DNA of 46,888 nt. Source: an uncultured Alphaproteobacteria bacterium (GTDB taxonomy: Bacteria; Pseudomonadota; Alphaproteobacteria; Methylaequorales; Methylaequoraceae). Every line of letters begins with the position of its first letter. Position 1 is the first letter of the stretch. Below the pieces are notes generated by a model that was not told the DNA's origin, did no database searches, and saw only the letters and a program-made list of their open reading frames with translations. A program made the position numbers and the translations under genes. Below are positions 33,600-42,860 of the stretch, one piece after another. Location of the stretch: NCBI GenBank assembly GCA_902625895.1, contig CACODD010000006.1, positions 1-46,888 on the forward strand, given 5' to 3'.

Positions 33600-34915
33600 A
33601 AATAACAGTTGTTGGTACAGGTTATGTTGGCTTAGTCTCTGGAACTTGTTTTGCTGAGTTTGGAGTCACTGTTGTTTGCGTCGATAATAACAAAGAAAAA
33701 ATTAAAAAGTTAAAGAAAGGGATCATTCCAATATTTGAACCAGGATTAAAAGATCTGGTTAAAAAAAATTTAAAGGAGAAAAGGTTATTTTTTCAGACAA
33801 GCTTGTCTGAATCGTTGAGAGATTCGGAGGCTGTTTTTATAGCTGTAGGAACTCCATCAAGAAGAGGTGATGGGCATGCGGATTTGCGCTACGTTTATTC
33901 CGCTGCGGAGGATATTGCAAAAAATTTGAATAAATATGCAGTAATTGTAAATAAATCAACTGTGCCAATTGGAACCGGAAAAAAAGTTTTTGATATAATA
34001 AAAAAAATTAAACCTAAGCTAGAATTTGATGTGGCATCAAACCCAGAATTTTTAAGAGAGGGATCTGCAATTAATGATTTCATGCGCCCCGATAGAGTTG
34101 TTATAGGTTGCGAAACCAAAAGAGCACAAGATATCCTAAAGGAACTTTATAGACCTTTATATCTTTTAGAAACACCTATTTTGTTTACAAAAAGAGAAAC
34201 AGCTGAACTAATTAAATATGCAGCGAACTCCTTTTTGGCTACCAAAATTACTTTTATTAATGAAATTGCTGATTTGTGTGAAAAAGTAGGAGCCAATGTC
34301 AGTGATGTTTCCACAGGTATTGGATTAGACGGTAGAATAGGCAAAAAATTTCTTCATCCTGGTCCAGGTTATGGTGGTTCTTGTTTCCCTAAAGATACAC
34401 TTGCATTAGTTAAAACTGCGCAAGACTACAAATCTCCATTGACATTAATTGAACATGTTGTTGAAAGTAATAAAAAAAGAAAAAGATCAATGTACAAAAG
34501 GATTACTAAAATACTCCCCCGAGATAAAAAAAAAAAAATAATCTCAGTACTTGGTTTAACTTTTAAGCCCAATACAGATGATATGAGAGATAGCCCAAGT
34601 CTAGATCTAATACCTGCATTAATAAAACAAAACTATGAGGTAAGAGTTTTTGATCCAGAGGGTATGGAGGAAGCAAAAAAGAGTTTAATTGAATATAAGT
34701 CTAAAATTATTTGGTGTAAGAATGCATATGAGGCAGCATTAAATGCTGACGTATTAGTAATTCTCACAGAGTGGAATGAATTTAGAGCTTTAGATCTCAA
34801 AAAACTTAAAAAACTTTTGAAAAGAAATGTAATAGTTGACTTAAGGAATATTTATAATCCAACAGAGATCAAAGAAAATGGTTTTGAATATTACTCAGTC
34901 GGAAGAGCTTTATAG
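33596..34915 (+). CDS. ugd: UDP-glucose 6-dehydrogenase
   Basis: Oxidises UDP-glucose to UDP-glucuronate. The NAD fold VVGTGYVGLVSGTCFAEFG is at the start, VNKSTVPIGTG follows, and the catalytic Cys is in GPGYGGSCFPKDTLAL (about residue 260). Length 439 aa is usual. Its start overlaps galU (ATGA), and its stop overlaps the GTG of the next gene by one base, giving a tight galU-ugd-phosphomutase operon. Confidence 0.96.
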   Translation: MKITVVGTGYVGLVSGTCFAEFGVTVVCVDNNKEKIKKLKKGIIPIFEPGLKDLVKKNLKEKRLFFQTSLSESLRDSEAVFIAVGTPSRRGDGHADLRYVYSAAEDIAKNLNKYAVIVNKSTVPIGTGKKVFDIIKKIKPKLEFDVASNPEFLREGSAINDFMRPDRVVIGCETKRAQDILKELYRPLYLLETPILFTKRETAELIKYAANSFLATKITFINEIADLCEKVGANVSDVSTGIGLDGRIGKKFLHPGPGYGGSCFPKDTLALVKTAQDYKSPLTLIEHVVESNKKRKRSMYKRITKILPRDKKKKIISVLGLTFKPNTDDMRDSPSLDLIPALIKQNYEVRVFDPEGMEEAKKSLIEYKSKIIWCKNAYEAALNADVLVILTEWNEFRALDLKKLKKLLKRNVIVDLRNIYNPTEIKENGFEYYSVGRAL

Positions 34916-36300
34916 TGACAACTATTAAACACTTTTTTGATGATTCGATTATTCGCTCTTACGATATCAGAGGTATTTTTAACAAAACACTTTTCGAAAA
35001 AGATGCAAAGGTAATTGGACAATTATTTGGTTTAGAGGTTGGAAAGAACAAAAAAATCAATGTGGGATACGATGGAAGAAAATCCTCAGAACCACTAAAG
35101 GATTCTTTAATTGAAGGAATACTGGAGTCTGGGGCAGATGTTTGTGAAATAGGTTTAGTTCCAACTCCATTATTATATTTTTCTACCATTTCAAATAATT
35201 CTAGAGGGGGTGTAATGGTTACTGGGTCTCATAATCCCAAAAATTATAATGGTTTTAAATTAATCTTAGATGGTCTTCCATTTTACGGTGAGGATTTGAT
35301 AAATTTGAAGAAAAGGGCTCAAAACTTTTTACTTGAAAAAAGTATAGGGAAAAGAGAGAAGGTTAATTTTGAATCAGAATATTTAAAAAATATTTTTAAT
35401 AATTTTTCTCAAGGCAGAAAACTTAATATAGTTTGGGATTCCGGTAATGGTTCAGCAGGCAAAGTTATGGAAGAAATTTCAGGAAAGATTAGAGGCCAAC
35501 AGAAACTTTTATTCAAAGAAATTGACGGGAACTTTCCAAATCATCACCCAGATCCATCTGATCCAGAAAACCTTGTTCAATGTATCGCAGAAATAAAAAA
35601 AAACAATTTTGACTTTGGAATAGCTTTTGACGGTGACGGAGACAGAATCGGAGTAATTGATGATAAAGGAAGAATTATTGCAGGTGACATATTACTATTA
35701 ATTCTTTCCAAAAGTCTGGTTAAGAAAAATTCTACAATTATTGGAGATGTAAAATGCAGTCAGGTTCTATTTGACGAAATAGAAAATTTAGGTGGAAAAC
35801 CTATTATTTCTCAAACAGGTCATAGTCATGTAAAAATAAATATGAAAAAACATGATGCAGATTTGGCAGGAGAAATGAGTGGTCATATTTTTTTTAAATC
35901 AAACTATGGGTTTGATGATGCATTATATGCTGCCATTCAACTTATCAAAATTATTTCAAACTCTAATAAAAAACTTTCTGAACATGTAGATAACATTCCA
36001 AAGGTATTTAACACCCCTGAAATTAGAATAGATTGTGAAGATGATAAGAAGTTCGTACTAATAAACAATATTTCTAAAAGTCAAAAAAAACTTAATAAAA
36101 AAATAGTTGATATTGATGGATTAAGAGTGCAATCAGAAGATGGTTGGTGGTTGCTTAGAGCTTCTAATACTCAGCCATGTATTGTCTTGAGATGCGAATC
36201 AATCAGTAAAGTTGGATTAAAAAATCAGTTGTTAAAGATAAAAGAAGCTATCAATGAATTTGACACAAAAATTTCTCAAAAAATAGTGGTTGAAAATTAA
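34915..36300 (+). CDS. phosphomannomutase/phosphoglucomutase
   Basis: Interconverts hexose 1- and 6-phosphates, here likely to supply glucose-1-phosphate to GalU and mannose-1-phosphate to GDP-sugars. The phospho-serine is in VMVTGSHNPKNYNGFK, the metal loop is AFDGDGDRIGVID, the sugar loop is GEMSGHIFF, and the phosphate loop is LRASNTQPCIVLRCE. Length 461 aa fits the AlgC/ManB class. The start is GTG and overlaps the ugd stop by one base. Substrate preference cannot be told from sequence. Confidence 0.93.
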   Translation: MTTIKHFFDDSIIRSYDIRGIFNKTLFEKDAKVIGQLFGLEVGKNKKINVGYDGRKSSEPLKDSLIEGILESGADVCEIGLVPTPLLYFSTISNNSRGGVMVTGSHNPKNYNGFKLILDGLPFYGEDLINLKKRAQNFLLEKSIGKREKVNFESEYLKNIFNNFSQGRKLNIVWDSGNGSAGKVMEEISGKIRGQQKLLFKEIDGNFPNHHPDPSDPENLVQCIAEIKKNNFDFGIAFDGDGDRIGVIDDKGRIIAGDILLLILSKSLVKKNSTIIGDVKCSQVLFDEIENLGGKPIISQTGHSHVKINMKKHDADLAGEMSGHIFFKSNYGFDDALYAAIQLIKIISNSNKKLSEHVDNIPKVFNTPEIRIDCEDDKKFVLINNISKSQKKLNKKIVDIDGLRVQSEDGWWLLRASNTQPCIVLRCESISKVGLKNQLLKIKEAINEFDTKISQKIVVEN

Positions 36301-36344
36301 AAAGGATTTTTCTAATTTAATAATGATGCTAATATTTTTTAATT

Positions 36345-36659
36345 ATGTCTGACGAAAATAAAACAACCACAACCGGTATAGCTACAAAAGAAAAAACTGA
36401 GGTTCAAAAACCCAAGTTGTATAAAGTAATTTTGTTAAATGATGATTATACTCCAATGGAATATGTGGTAAAGTTATTGAGAATAATCTTCAAGAAAAGC
36501 GAAGATGAGGCTGTAAATATTATGCTTATGGTTCATAAAAAAGGTTCAGGTATATGTGGAATATTTACTAAAGAAGTAGCTGAAACAAAAGTAGAAACAG
36601 TTTTAAAAATGGCACAGAGTGATCAACATCCTCTTAAATGTATTATGGAGCTAGATTAA
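36345..36659 (+). CDS. clpS: ATP-dependent Clp protease adaptor
   Basis: Delivers N-end-rule substrates to ClpAP. After a flexible N-terminal tail of about 25 residues come KVILLNDDYTPMEYVVKLL, the conserved ClpS start that binds the N-degron, and VHKKGSGICGIFTKEVAETK. 104 aa is usual. Its stop TAA shares one base with the clpA ATG. The aat gene at 43248, which creates Leu/Phe N-degrons, is in the same window and completes the pathway. Confidence 0.96.
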   Translation: MSDENKTTTTGIATKEKTEVQKPKLYKVILLNDDYTPMEYVVKLLRIIFKKSEDEAVNIMLMVHKKGSGICGIFTKEVAETKVETVLKMAQSDQHPLKCIMELD

Positions 36660-38941
36660 TGATTTCTGATGAATTAGAAAAAACCCTTCAAAGAACTCAA
36701 AAGTTCGCCAAATCCTTCAAACATCAGTATATGACGCTCGAACATTTGCTTTTCTCTATGCTTGACGATAGTGATGTAATAAAGGTTTTGGATGCATGTG
36801 TTATCAATAAAGATAAACTAAAAAAAAATTTAGAAAAATTTGTAGAAGGTAATCTTAAAGATTTGGTAAATGAATCTTTAGAAAATGAAATCAAACCTAC
36901 ATTAGGTTTTCAAAGAGTAATTCAAAGAGCAGTTATTCACGTTCAGTCATCAGGGAAGGAAGAAGCCAATGCAGCAAATGTTTTAGTTGCGATATTTAGT
37001 GAAAGAGAATCTCATGCTGTCTATTTTCTGCAAAAAGAAAATCTTAATCGATTAGATGTAGTTAATTATTTGTCGCACGGTATTGAAAAAGAAAATGAGA
37101 AGGATGATTTTGAACAAATCATGAACGATTATTCAGAAGACAATCAACAAAAAAAATCAAACGAAATTATTGAAAAGTTTTGCGTAGATTTAAATAAAAA
37201 GGCTTCGTCTGGTAAAATCGACCCAATCATAGGGAGGGAAAAAGAAATTAATAGAACGATTCATGTTCTTGCAAGAAGAAATAAAAACAACCCCATATTC
37301 GTGGGAGATCCAGGTGTAGGTAAGACTGCTCTAGCGGAAGGCTTAGCTTTGAAGATTATAAAAAAAGAAGTACCTAGCTCACTTTTAGATTCAAAAATCT
37401 TTTCACTTGATCTAGGTGCCATGTTAGCAGGCACAAAGTTTAGGGGGGATTTTGAGGAACGTCTTAAAAAAGTAATTGATTTTTTTCATAAGTTTGAGAA
37501 CAACATTCTATTTATTGACGAAATTCATACACTCATTGGCGCAGGTGGAACTAGTTCAGGTTCTATGGACGCCTCTAATATTTTAAAACCAGCCCTCACA
37601 AAGGGTAATTTTAAGTGTATTGGTTCAACTACTTACAGCGAATACAGAAATTATTTCGAAAAAGACAGAGCTTTATGTAGAAGATTCCAAAAGATTGATG
37701 TTGATGAACCTTCAGTTGAGGATTCTATAAAGATTCTTGATGGACTAAAATCATATTATGAAAATTATCACGGTGTAAAATTTGACGAAGATTGCTCTAA
37801 AGAAGCTGTCAATCTCTCCAAAAAATATTTGATTAATCTTAAACTTCCAGATAATGCATTGGATGTTTTAGACGAAACTGCTGCTGCTATAAAAATAAAC
37901 GACTCACGTGCATCTAAAAACATATGTAAGTTAGATATTCAAAAAACTATATCAAAAATAGCCAATATTCCTGAGAATAGCATCAAATCCGATGATAAAG
38001 TCAAACTTAAAAGTCTAGAAAGGGATCTCAGGACTTTGATATTCGGCCAGGATAAAGCTATTAAGGTCGTTTCGTCATGTATAAAACTCTCAAAAGTTGG
38101 TTTAAGAAATAATGAAAAACCAATAGGCTCTTTTTTATTTGCAGGTCCAACAGGTGTAGGTAAAACTGAGCTCACTAAACAGTTAGCAAACACCATGAAG
38201 ATGAATTTTATCAGATTTGATATGTCTGAATACATGGAAAGGCACAGTGTGTCCAAACTTATTGGAGCACCCCCCGGATACGTTGGATTTGATCAAGGTG
38301 GGCTTTTAACTGATGCAGTAGACAAAAACCCATATTCTGTAGTTCTGCTTGACGAAATAGAAAAAGCACATCCTGATCTTTTCAATATTTTGCTCCAGGT
38401 TATGGATTATGGCAAACTTACAGATCATCTTGGAAAAAAAGTAGACTTTACAAATGCTATCCTCATCATGACCAGTAACATTGGTGCAGAGGACATTGTA
38501 AAAGAGAAAGTTGGATTTTTGGGAGAAAATGTTAAAGATGATAACCAAAAAGCTATTTCGAAATTTTTCAGTCCTGAGTTTAGAAATAGGCTAGATTCAA
38601 TTGTGAATTTCGAAATGTTGAATAAACAAAACGCCATTAAAGTTGTTGATAAGTTTTTAATGGAGTTAGAATCAATTCTAATAGATAAAAATATTACCTT
38701 AAGCATAAGCGAAGAAGCTAGATCGAAGATTTTAGAACTTGGGTTTAACAACATTAATGGAGCTAGACCAATGGCCAGAGTGATCGAAGAAAAAATAAAA
38801 CTTCCACTAGCGGACATTATGTTAAAGAAAAATGAAAAATTAAGTAATGTTAAGGTAGACTTCTGCTCAGAAGTTAAAACCTTTAAATTTTCATTTACTG
38901 ATCAAAAAAAGAAATTAATTACCGTTTTCGCTGAAAGGTGA
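36659..38941 (+). CDS. clpA: ATP-dependent Clp protease ATP-binding subunit
   Basis: AAA+ unfoldase that feeds proteins to ClpP. It has an N-domain (residues 1-145), D1 Walker A GDPGVGKTALAEGLA with FIDEIHTLIG, and D2 Walker A GPTGVGKTELTKQLA with LLDEIEKAHPDLF and the GYVGFDQGG pore loop. I take ATG 36659 as start (MISDELEKTLQRTQKFA), as the ORF-track start at 36638 adds seven residues out of clpS. Length 760 aa fits. It overlaps the convergent neighbour by 27 bases, the longest tail overlap here. Confidence 0.96.
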   Translation: MISDELEKTLQRTQKFAKSFKHQYMTLEHLLFSMLDDSDVIKVLDACVINKDKLKKNLEKFVEGNLKDLVNESLENEIKPTLGFQRVIQRAVIHVQSSGKEEANAANVLVAIFSERESHAVYFLQKENLNRLDVVNYLSHGIEKENEKDDFEQIMNDYSEDNQQKKSNEIIEKFCVDLNKKASSGKIDPIIGREKEINRTIHVLARRNKNNPIFVGDPGVGKTALAEGLALKIIKKEVPSSLLDSKIFSLDLGAMLAGTKFRGDFEERLKKVIDFFHKFENNILFIDEIHTLIGAGGTSSGSMDASNILKPALTKGNFKCIGSTTYSEYRNYFEKDRALCRRFQKIDVDEPSVEDSIKILDGLKSYYENYHGVKFDEDCSKEAVNLSKKYLINLKLPDNALDVLDETAAAIKINDSRASKNICKLDIQKTISKIANIPENSIKSDDKVKLKSLERDLRTLIFGQDKAIKVVSSCIKLSKVGLRNNEKPIGSFLFAGPTGVGKTELTKQLANTMKMNFIRFDMSEYMERHSVSKLIGAPPGYVGFDQGGLLTDAVDKNPYSVVLLDEIEKAHPDLFNILLQVMDYGKLTDHLGKKVDFTNAILIMTSNIGAEDIVKEKVGFLGENVKDDNQKAISKFFSPEFRNRLDSIVNFEMLNKQNAIKVVDKFLMELESILIDKNITLSISEEARSKILELGFNNINGARPMARVIEEKIKLPLADIMLKKNEKLSNVKVDFCSEVKTFKFSFTDQKKKLITVFAER

Positions 38942-40045
38942 AAACTTTGATAGATAATCTGCTACTTCAACAGTTTTTTCATTTTCCTTTGTAAGAAATT
39001 CTTTAATAGGTTTGCTCAAGACTTCGTTGTTAAACCAGTGGTTGCTATACGTGAGATTGGGTAAATATCCCCTAGAAATTTTGTGTTCGCCTTGAGCGCC
39101 AGCTTCTACTTTTTTTAACTTGTTTTTTATTGCATACTCAATTGCCTGATAATAACACAACTCAAAATGTAAATAAGGTACATTTTCAGTACATCCCCAG
39201 TATCTTCCATAAAGTATCTCATTGCCAACAAAATGGACAGAACAACCCAATAATCTTTCATTTTTATAAGCCGAAATTAATAGAATTTTTTTTTCTTTTT
39301 TTGTGCTGATAAGACCCTTGAAAAAATCAAAGTTTAGATATGGTCTGGACCACTTTTTCTCTATTGTATTAAGATAACAGCAATATAGGTTCTTAATATC
39401 TTTTTCATCAATTTGGTTTCCTTCTTTAATCAAAAATGAAACACCATGATCTTTAAGGAATCTCCTTTCTTTAATAATTGTTTTTTTCTTTCTACTTTTC
39501 ATTGAATTGAGGAAATCATCAAAATCGGAAAAAGAATTGTTTACCCAGTGATATTGAATACCAATCCTTTTCAAGAATTTATATTCTTCCAGTTTTTTTG
39601 AAGTTTTAGAATCAATGAAATTTGCATGAAAAGATGATATATTCTGCTCTTTTATAACTTTTAGAATAAGATTGATGATTTTATCTTGGTCAACAGAATT
39701 TTTTGAATAAATAAATTTAAGCCTGGTAACTGGAGTAAATGGAATTCCGGATAAATATTTTGGAAAATAGTTTGAACCAATTTGATAATATGCATTTTCA
39801 AACATATGGTCAAAGATGTATTCACCATTGGAATTTAATTTTTTAAAATTTGGTACAAATGCAACTATCTCATTATTTTCTTTAAAAATAAAATGCTGTG
39901 GAATCCAACCTGAATTTTCATCAGTACATTTAGAATCTTCTAATAACTTGAAAAAGCTGTACTTCAAGAAGGGTGAGTTGTCAGAAAAGTTATCTTTACA
40001 AAAGTATTCTGCATTTTTGATTGAAGAAATTAATTCAATTTTCAT
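38915..40045 (-). CDS. COG3146 GNAT/FemAB-like protein
   Basis: A 376-residue protein of the DUF482 (FemAB_like, COG3146) family. It has the family wording GIPFTPVTRLKF, MKSRKKKTIIKERR, YGRYWGCTENVPYLHFELCYYQAIEYAI, and ends VEAGAQGEHKISRGYLPNLTYSNHW. The fold is a double GNAT domain as in Fem peptidyltransferases; the substrate is unknown. It overlaps clpA at one end (27 bases) and the RidA-like gene at the other (11 bases), in a leftward operon of three. Confidence 0.88.
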   Translation of the reverse strand: MKIELISSIKNAEYFCKDNFSDNSPFLKYSFFKLLEDSKCTDENSGWIPQHFIFKENNEIVAFVPNFKKLNSNGEYIFDHMFENAYYQIGSNYFPKYLSGIPFTPVTRLKFIYSKNSVDQDKIINLILKVIKEQNISSFHANFIDSKTSKKLEEYKFLKRIGIQYHWVNNSFSDFDDFLNSMKSRKKKTIIKERRFLKDHGVSFLIKEGNQIDEKDIKNLYCCYLNTIEKKWSRPYLNFDFFKGLISTKKEKKILLISAYKNERLLGCSVHFVGNEILYGRYWGCTENVPYLHFELCYYQAIEYAIKNKLKKVEAGAQGEHKISRGYLPNLTYSNHWFNNEVLSKPIKEFLTKENEKTVEVADYLSKFSPFSENGN

Positions 40046-40541
40046 TTTGGTTTATATATGAAATAGAAAATATTCCTTCAATTTCAACTGGAGAGTTTTT
40101 TGGTAAACTCGAAACACCTATAGCTACTCTGCTATGTTTTCCATTTATTCCTAATACTTTGATAATATAATCTGATGTAAAATTTAATAAGGATGAATGA
40201 TCATCAAATTCTTGATCACAATTAAAATAGCCCTTAATAGAACAGCACTTAACATTGTTTACTTTTTTTTTTGAATCCTTTATACAATCATTTAGATTCC
40301 ACAAAAGGTTTGAAGTCGTGATTTCCATTACTTTTCTATATTCACTTAAAAGTATTTTTTTTTTAATTTTTCCTGGAGACTCGATTCCGGTTGTAGTGAT
40401 TGGGAGTTGACCTGATATAAATACAAAATTATTACTTAATACGAATGGAAGATAGTTTGCAAGTGAGCTGTTTCTTGGTAGATACCTTTTTATATTACAT
40501 TCATTTAATTTGTTTTCAAAAAAATCATTCATCAATTTCAT
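40035..40541 (-). CDS. RidA (YjgF/YER057c/UK114) family protein
   Basis: A 168-residue protein with [11 protein letters not shown] near the N-terminus and [25 protein letters not shown] at the end, the RidA fold (HSRxAvGVxxLPxxxxVEIEaIf). It is of the longer alphaproteobacterial type (about 150 aa) rather than the short imine deaminase, and there is an uncommon run of Cys and Lys in the middle. It may remove reactive enamines. The start lies 17 bases inside the preceding gene. Confidence 0.85.
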   Translation of the reverse strand: MKLMNDFFENKLNECNIKRYLPRNSSLANYLPFVLSNNFVFISGQLPITTTGIESPGKIKKKILLSEYRKVMEITTSNLLWNLNDCIKDSKKKVNNVKCCSIKGYFNCDQEFDDHSSLLNFTSDYIIKVLGINGKHSRVAIGVSSLPKNSPVEIEGIFSISYINQNEN

Positions 40542-41361
40542 GATTGCAGGTTAAGCATTTATATTTTTTTGATTCTTTATACATTGTGAAGTTTCCGCAT
40601 TTGTCACAGGGATCACCTTCAAATGTGTAATGACTTTGAATTTTCTTAGCTTTAGATTTTTCATTTTCATTTGTTATTAAAGTAAGATTGTTATCGAACA
40701 CATTTTTTCTTATATATCCTTTACTTGTAAATTCTTTTAAGACAATTTCAGCGTCTTTCTTTTTACTTTTAATGTTTTCATCAGGAAAAAGTTCAGTAGT
40801 TTGATTTTGATCATGATTACTAAAGTCGTCTCTTCCTAAATATGATATAGCTAATTCTTTGAAAATATAATCCAGCACTGATGTCGAAAACTTTATTTCA
40901 GTATTACCATAAACTTGGCCGCTTGGTTCAAATCGTGTAAAGGTAAAAGCTTCAACAAATTCTTCCAATGGTACTCCATATTGTAATGCAATTGAAACTG
41001 CTATTGCAAAATTGTTCATTAAACTTCTAAATGCCGCACCTTCTTTGTGCATATCAATGAATATTTCACCTATTGATCCATCCATATATTCACCAGTTCT
41101 TAAGTAAACCTTGTGTTTGTTAATTGAAGCCTTCTGTGTGTAACCTTTTCTTCTGTGTGGAAGTTTTCTTCGATAAGCTGAATTGCTTTTATCGATATCT
41201 TTTCCTAAAATATTCTTTATTTGATCTATTAAAATTTTTTTATCATTGTCTATCTTTTTTAATGCAGTTTTTACATTTTTATTATTTCCATCAACAAAAT
41301 GATGGATATTTTTTTCAACAAAGTTGTCGATAAAGTTTTTTAATTCGTTATATTTATTCAT
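40525..41361 (-). CDS. freestanding C-terminal domain of B12-dependent ribonucleotide reductase (NrdJb-like)
   Basis: A 278-residue protein that reads as only the C-terminal part of alphaproteobacterial Nrd[71 protein letters not shown], and a final zinc ribbon (CDKCGN ... CLTCNH). The catalytic glycyl/cysteine barrel is absent. Pseudomonas has a split nrdJa/nrdJb, but there the two genes are adjacent. Here the upstream gene is the divergent NDUFA12, 26 bases away, so no nrdJa is next to it. The ORF is intact and starts at ATG. Whether it serves a reductase elsewhere is unknown. Confidence 0.85.
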   Translation of the reverse strand: MNKYNELKNFIDNFVEKNIHHFVDGNNKNVKTALKKIDNDKKILIDQIKNILGKDIDKSNSAYRRKLPHRRKGYTQKASINKHKVYLRTGEYMDGSIGEIFIDMHKEGAAFRSLMNNFAIAVSIALQYGVPLEEFVEAFTFTRFEPSGQVYGNTEIKFSTSVLDYIFKELAISYLGRDDFSNHDQNQTTELFPDENIKSKKKDAEIVLKEFTSKGYIRKNVFDNNLTLITNENEKSKAKKIQSHYTFEGDPCDKCGNFTMYKESKKYKCLTCNHEIDE

Positions 41362-41387
41362 AATGTAAAATAATAATAATTAATAAG

Positions 41388-41756
41388 ATGAGCTTATCAT
41401 ATAATTCTTGGTTTTTTAAAATATATTGTAACTTTTTCGCAAAAAAAATTGGTGAAGACAATTATGGAAATCAATATTTCCAAAAAAAAAAACCTTCTCA
41501 AAAAAATAATTTTAGACAAAGAAGGTTTGTTATTTATAAGGGAAATGTTGAGGCAAGCAAAATTCCTCAAGAATGGAATGCGTGGCTTCATCATATAACC
41601 GATGAAATACCAGACTTGAAAGCCAAGAAGCCGTTCTGGGTTAAAGAACACATACCAAATCTTACCGGAACCCCTTTTGCCTATGAGTACAAAGATAAAA
41701 AGGATTCGTCAAAAATTAAAAATGTATATTCAATATGGAAGCCGAAAAAAAAATAA
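41388..41756 (+). CDS. NDUFA12-like complex I accessory subunit (17.2 kDa)
   Basis: A 122-residue protein with GEDNYGNQYFQ, RRFVIYKG, IPQEWNAWLHHITDEIP and IPNLTGTPFAY, the full signature of the NDUFA12/B17.2 subunit shared by mitochondria and Alphaproteobacteria. It is a peripheral complex I subunit. The first of a rightward operon: it overlaps the first MCE gene by 22 bases. Confidence 0.95.
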   Translation: MSLSYNSWFFKIYCNFFAKKIGEDNYGNQYFQKKKPSQKNNFRQRRFVIYKGNVEASKIPQEWNAWLHHITDEIPDLKAKKPFWVKEHIPNLTGTPFAYEYKDKKDSSKIKNVYSIWKPKKK

Positions 41757-42187
41757 GAATAAAAAAGTTTTTTTACGGAATTATAGCGTTTATAATTCTA
41801 CTTAACCTTGTTTTTACGGAAAAAAATAGAGGTGGAAGGGATGTAAATAACTATTTTGCAACGTTTAACAAGATTGATGGAGTTTCAGTTGGTACAGATG
41901 TTGTTATCTCTGGGATTAAAGTAGGTGAAGTAAAAGAAATTTTTATTAAAAATAATTATCCCCAAATATCAATTTCTGTAAATAAGAATATAGAGATTTC
42001 TGATGATTCCTCTGTTTCAATTCAAACCGATGGACTTTTTGGAAAAAAATTTCTTTTAATTGAAATTGGGGGGAATGATGTATATTTGAAAAATGATGAA
42101 AAATTTTCTTTTTCTGAGGATTCGATTGTTATAGAAGAACTTTTAGGAAAAATAATTTCGATTGGTGAAAAAAATAAAGGGTTATGA
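41735..42187 (+). CDS. MCE/MlaD-family lipid-transport protein, copy 1
   Basis: A 150-residue protein with one N-terminal helix (about 10-27) and an MCE domain: ATFNKIDGVSVGTDVVISGIKVGEV, then VSIQTDGLFGKKFLLIEIG. It belongs to the MlaD class that, with MlaE/MlaF, moves phospholipids between the membranes. It has no long C-terminal coiled coil. The next gene is a second MCE protein, overlapping by four bases; mlaE/mlaF are not in the window. Confidence 0.88.
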   Translation: MEAEKKIRIKKFFYGIIAFIILLNLVFTEKNRGGRDVNNYFATFNKIDGVSVGTDVVISGIKVGEVKEIFIKNNYPQISISVNKNIEISDDSSVSIQTDGLFGKKFLLIEIGGNDVYLKNDEKFSFSEDSIVIEELLGKIISIGEKNKGL

Positions 42188-42633
42188 AACAAAATTACAT
42201 TGAAACAATTTTAGGTGGATTAACATTCGTAATTGCTATTTCTTTCCTATTTAAATTCATGGGAGTTAACTCAGATAAAAAAACTGAAGATTCGTATCTC
42301 TTAAAAGCTAAATTTATGAAGGTAGGGGGCGTAATGATTGGTAACGATGTCAAGATGAGTGGTGTGAAGATTGGAGTTGTAAGTAATGTTTTACTTGATG
42401 AAGAATATTTTGCAGAAGTAACTTTTAAAGTTTATTCAACAATTAATATTCCTGAAGAAGTGAGTATTGAGGTTTCTAATGATGGTATTCTTGGTAATAA
42501 ATATTTATCAATTACACCAATTAACAGAAATAACAAAAATTTTTTGAAAGCTAACAGTGAAATTAAAAATGTAAAAGATTTTGAATCGATTGAGGATCAG
42601 GTTAGCAGAATAATTTTTTTAGCAACTCAATAA
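42184..42633 (+). CDS. MCE/MlaD-family lipid-transport protein, copy 2
   Basis: A 149-residue protein with an N-terminal helix (TILGGLTFVIAISFLFKFM, about 8-26) and an MCE domain (AKFMKVGGVMIGNDVKMSGVKIGVV, VSNDGILGNKYLSITP). IETILGGLTF resembles the canonical MlaD start, so this is likely the MlaD proper and copy 1 an added partner. The start overlaps copy 1 (ATGA), so the two are probably made together. Confidence 0.92.
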   Translation: MKQNYIETILGGLTFVIAISFLFKFMGVNSDKKTEDSYLLKAKFMKVGGVMIGNDVKMSGVKIGVVSNVLLDEEYFAEVTFKVYSTINIPEEVSIEVSNDGILGNKYLSITPINRNNKNFLKANSEIKNVKDFESIEDQVSRIIFLATQ

Positions 42634-42635
42634 AA

Positions 42636-42860
42636 ATGAATAAATCAAATGAAAAAGAATTTTTATGGATCGATAAAAACAACAAAATTATTTCGTGCGA
42701 AGAAACAAACAAGGTTCTGAACGAAAATTTTATTGAGGTTTCATCAGTTCTTCAGAGTGCTTTCGACGATGCAATTTTGATTGGTTGTGACGAAGATGAT
42801 TTTAAAAAAAAAATTATAAAGCTAATGAATAGTCTAGAGTTTTCAATTGGCAAAGAATGA
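42636..42860 (+). CDS. small acidic helical protein of unknown function
   Basis: A 74-residue soluble protein, mainly helical by look, with CEETNKVLNENFIEVSSVLQSAFDDA and LIGCDEDDFKKKI. I believe comparable small proteins (pattern KvLxENxxElxxvLqdafeDAvLmGcde) occur in other Alphaproteobacteria, but this is from memory. It lies two bases after mlaD, and its stop overlaps the DUF2155 start by four bases, so it is likely translated. Confidence 0.6.
   Translation: MNKSNEKEFLWIDKNNKIISCEETNKVLNENFIEVSSVLQSAFDDAILIGCDEDDFKKKIIKLMNSLEFSIGKE

Noticed and set aside
38425-38817. 130-aa open frame antisense to clpA
   Set aside because: Fully inside clpA with no recognisable domain; same for 37939-38256 and 38306-38548.
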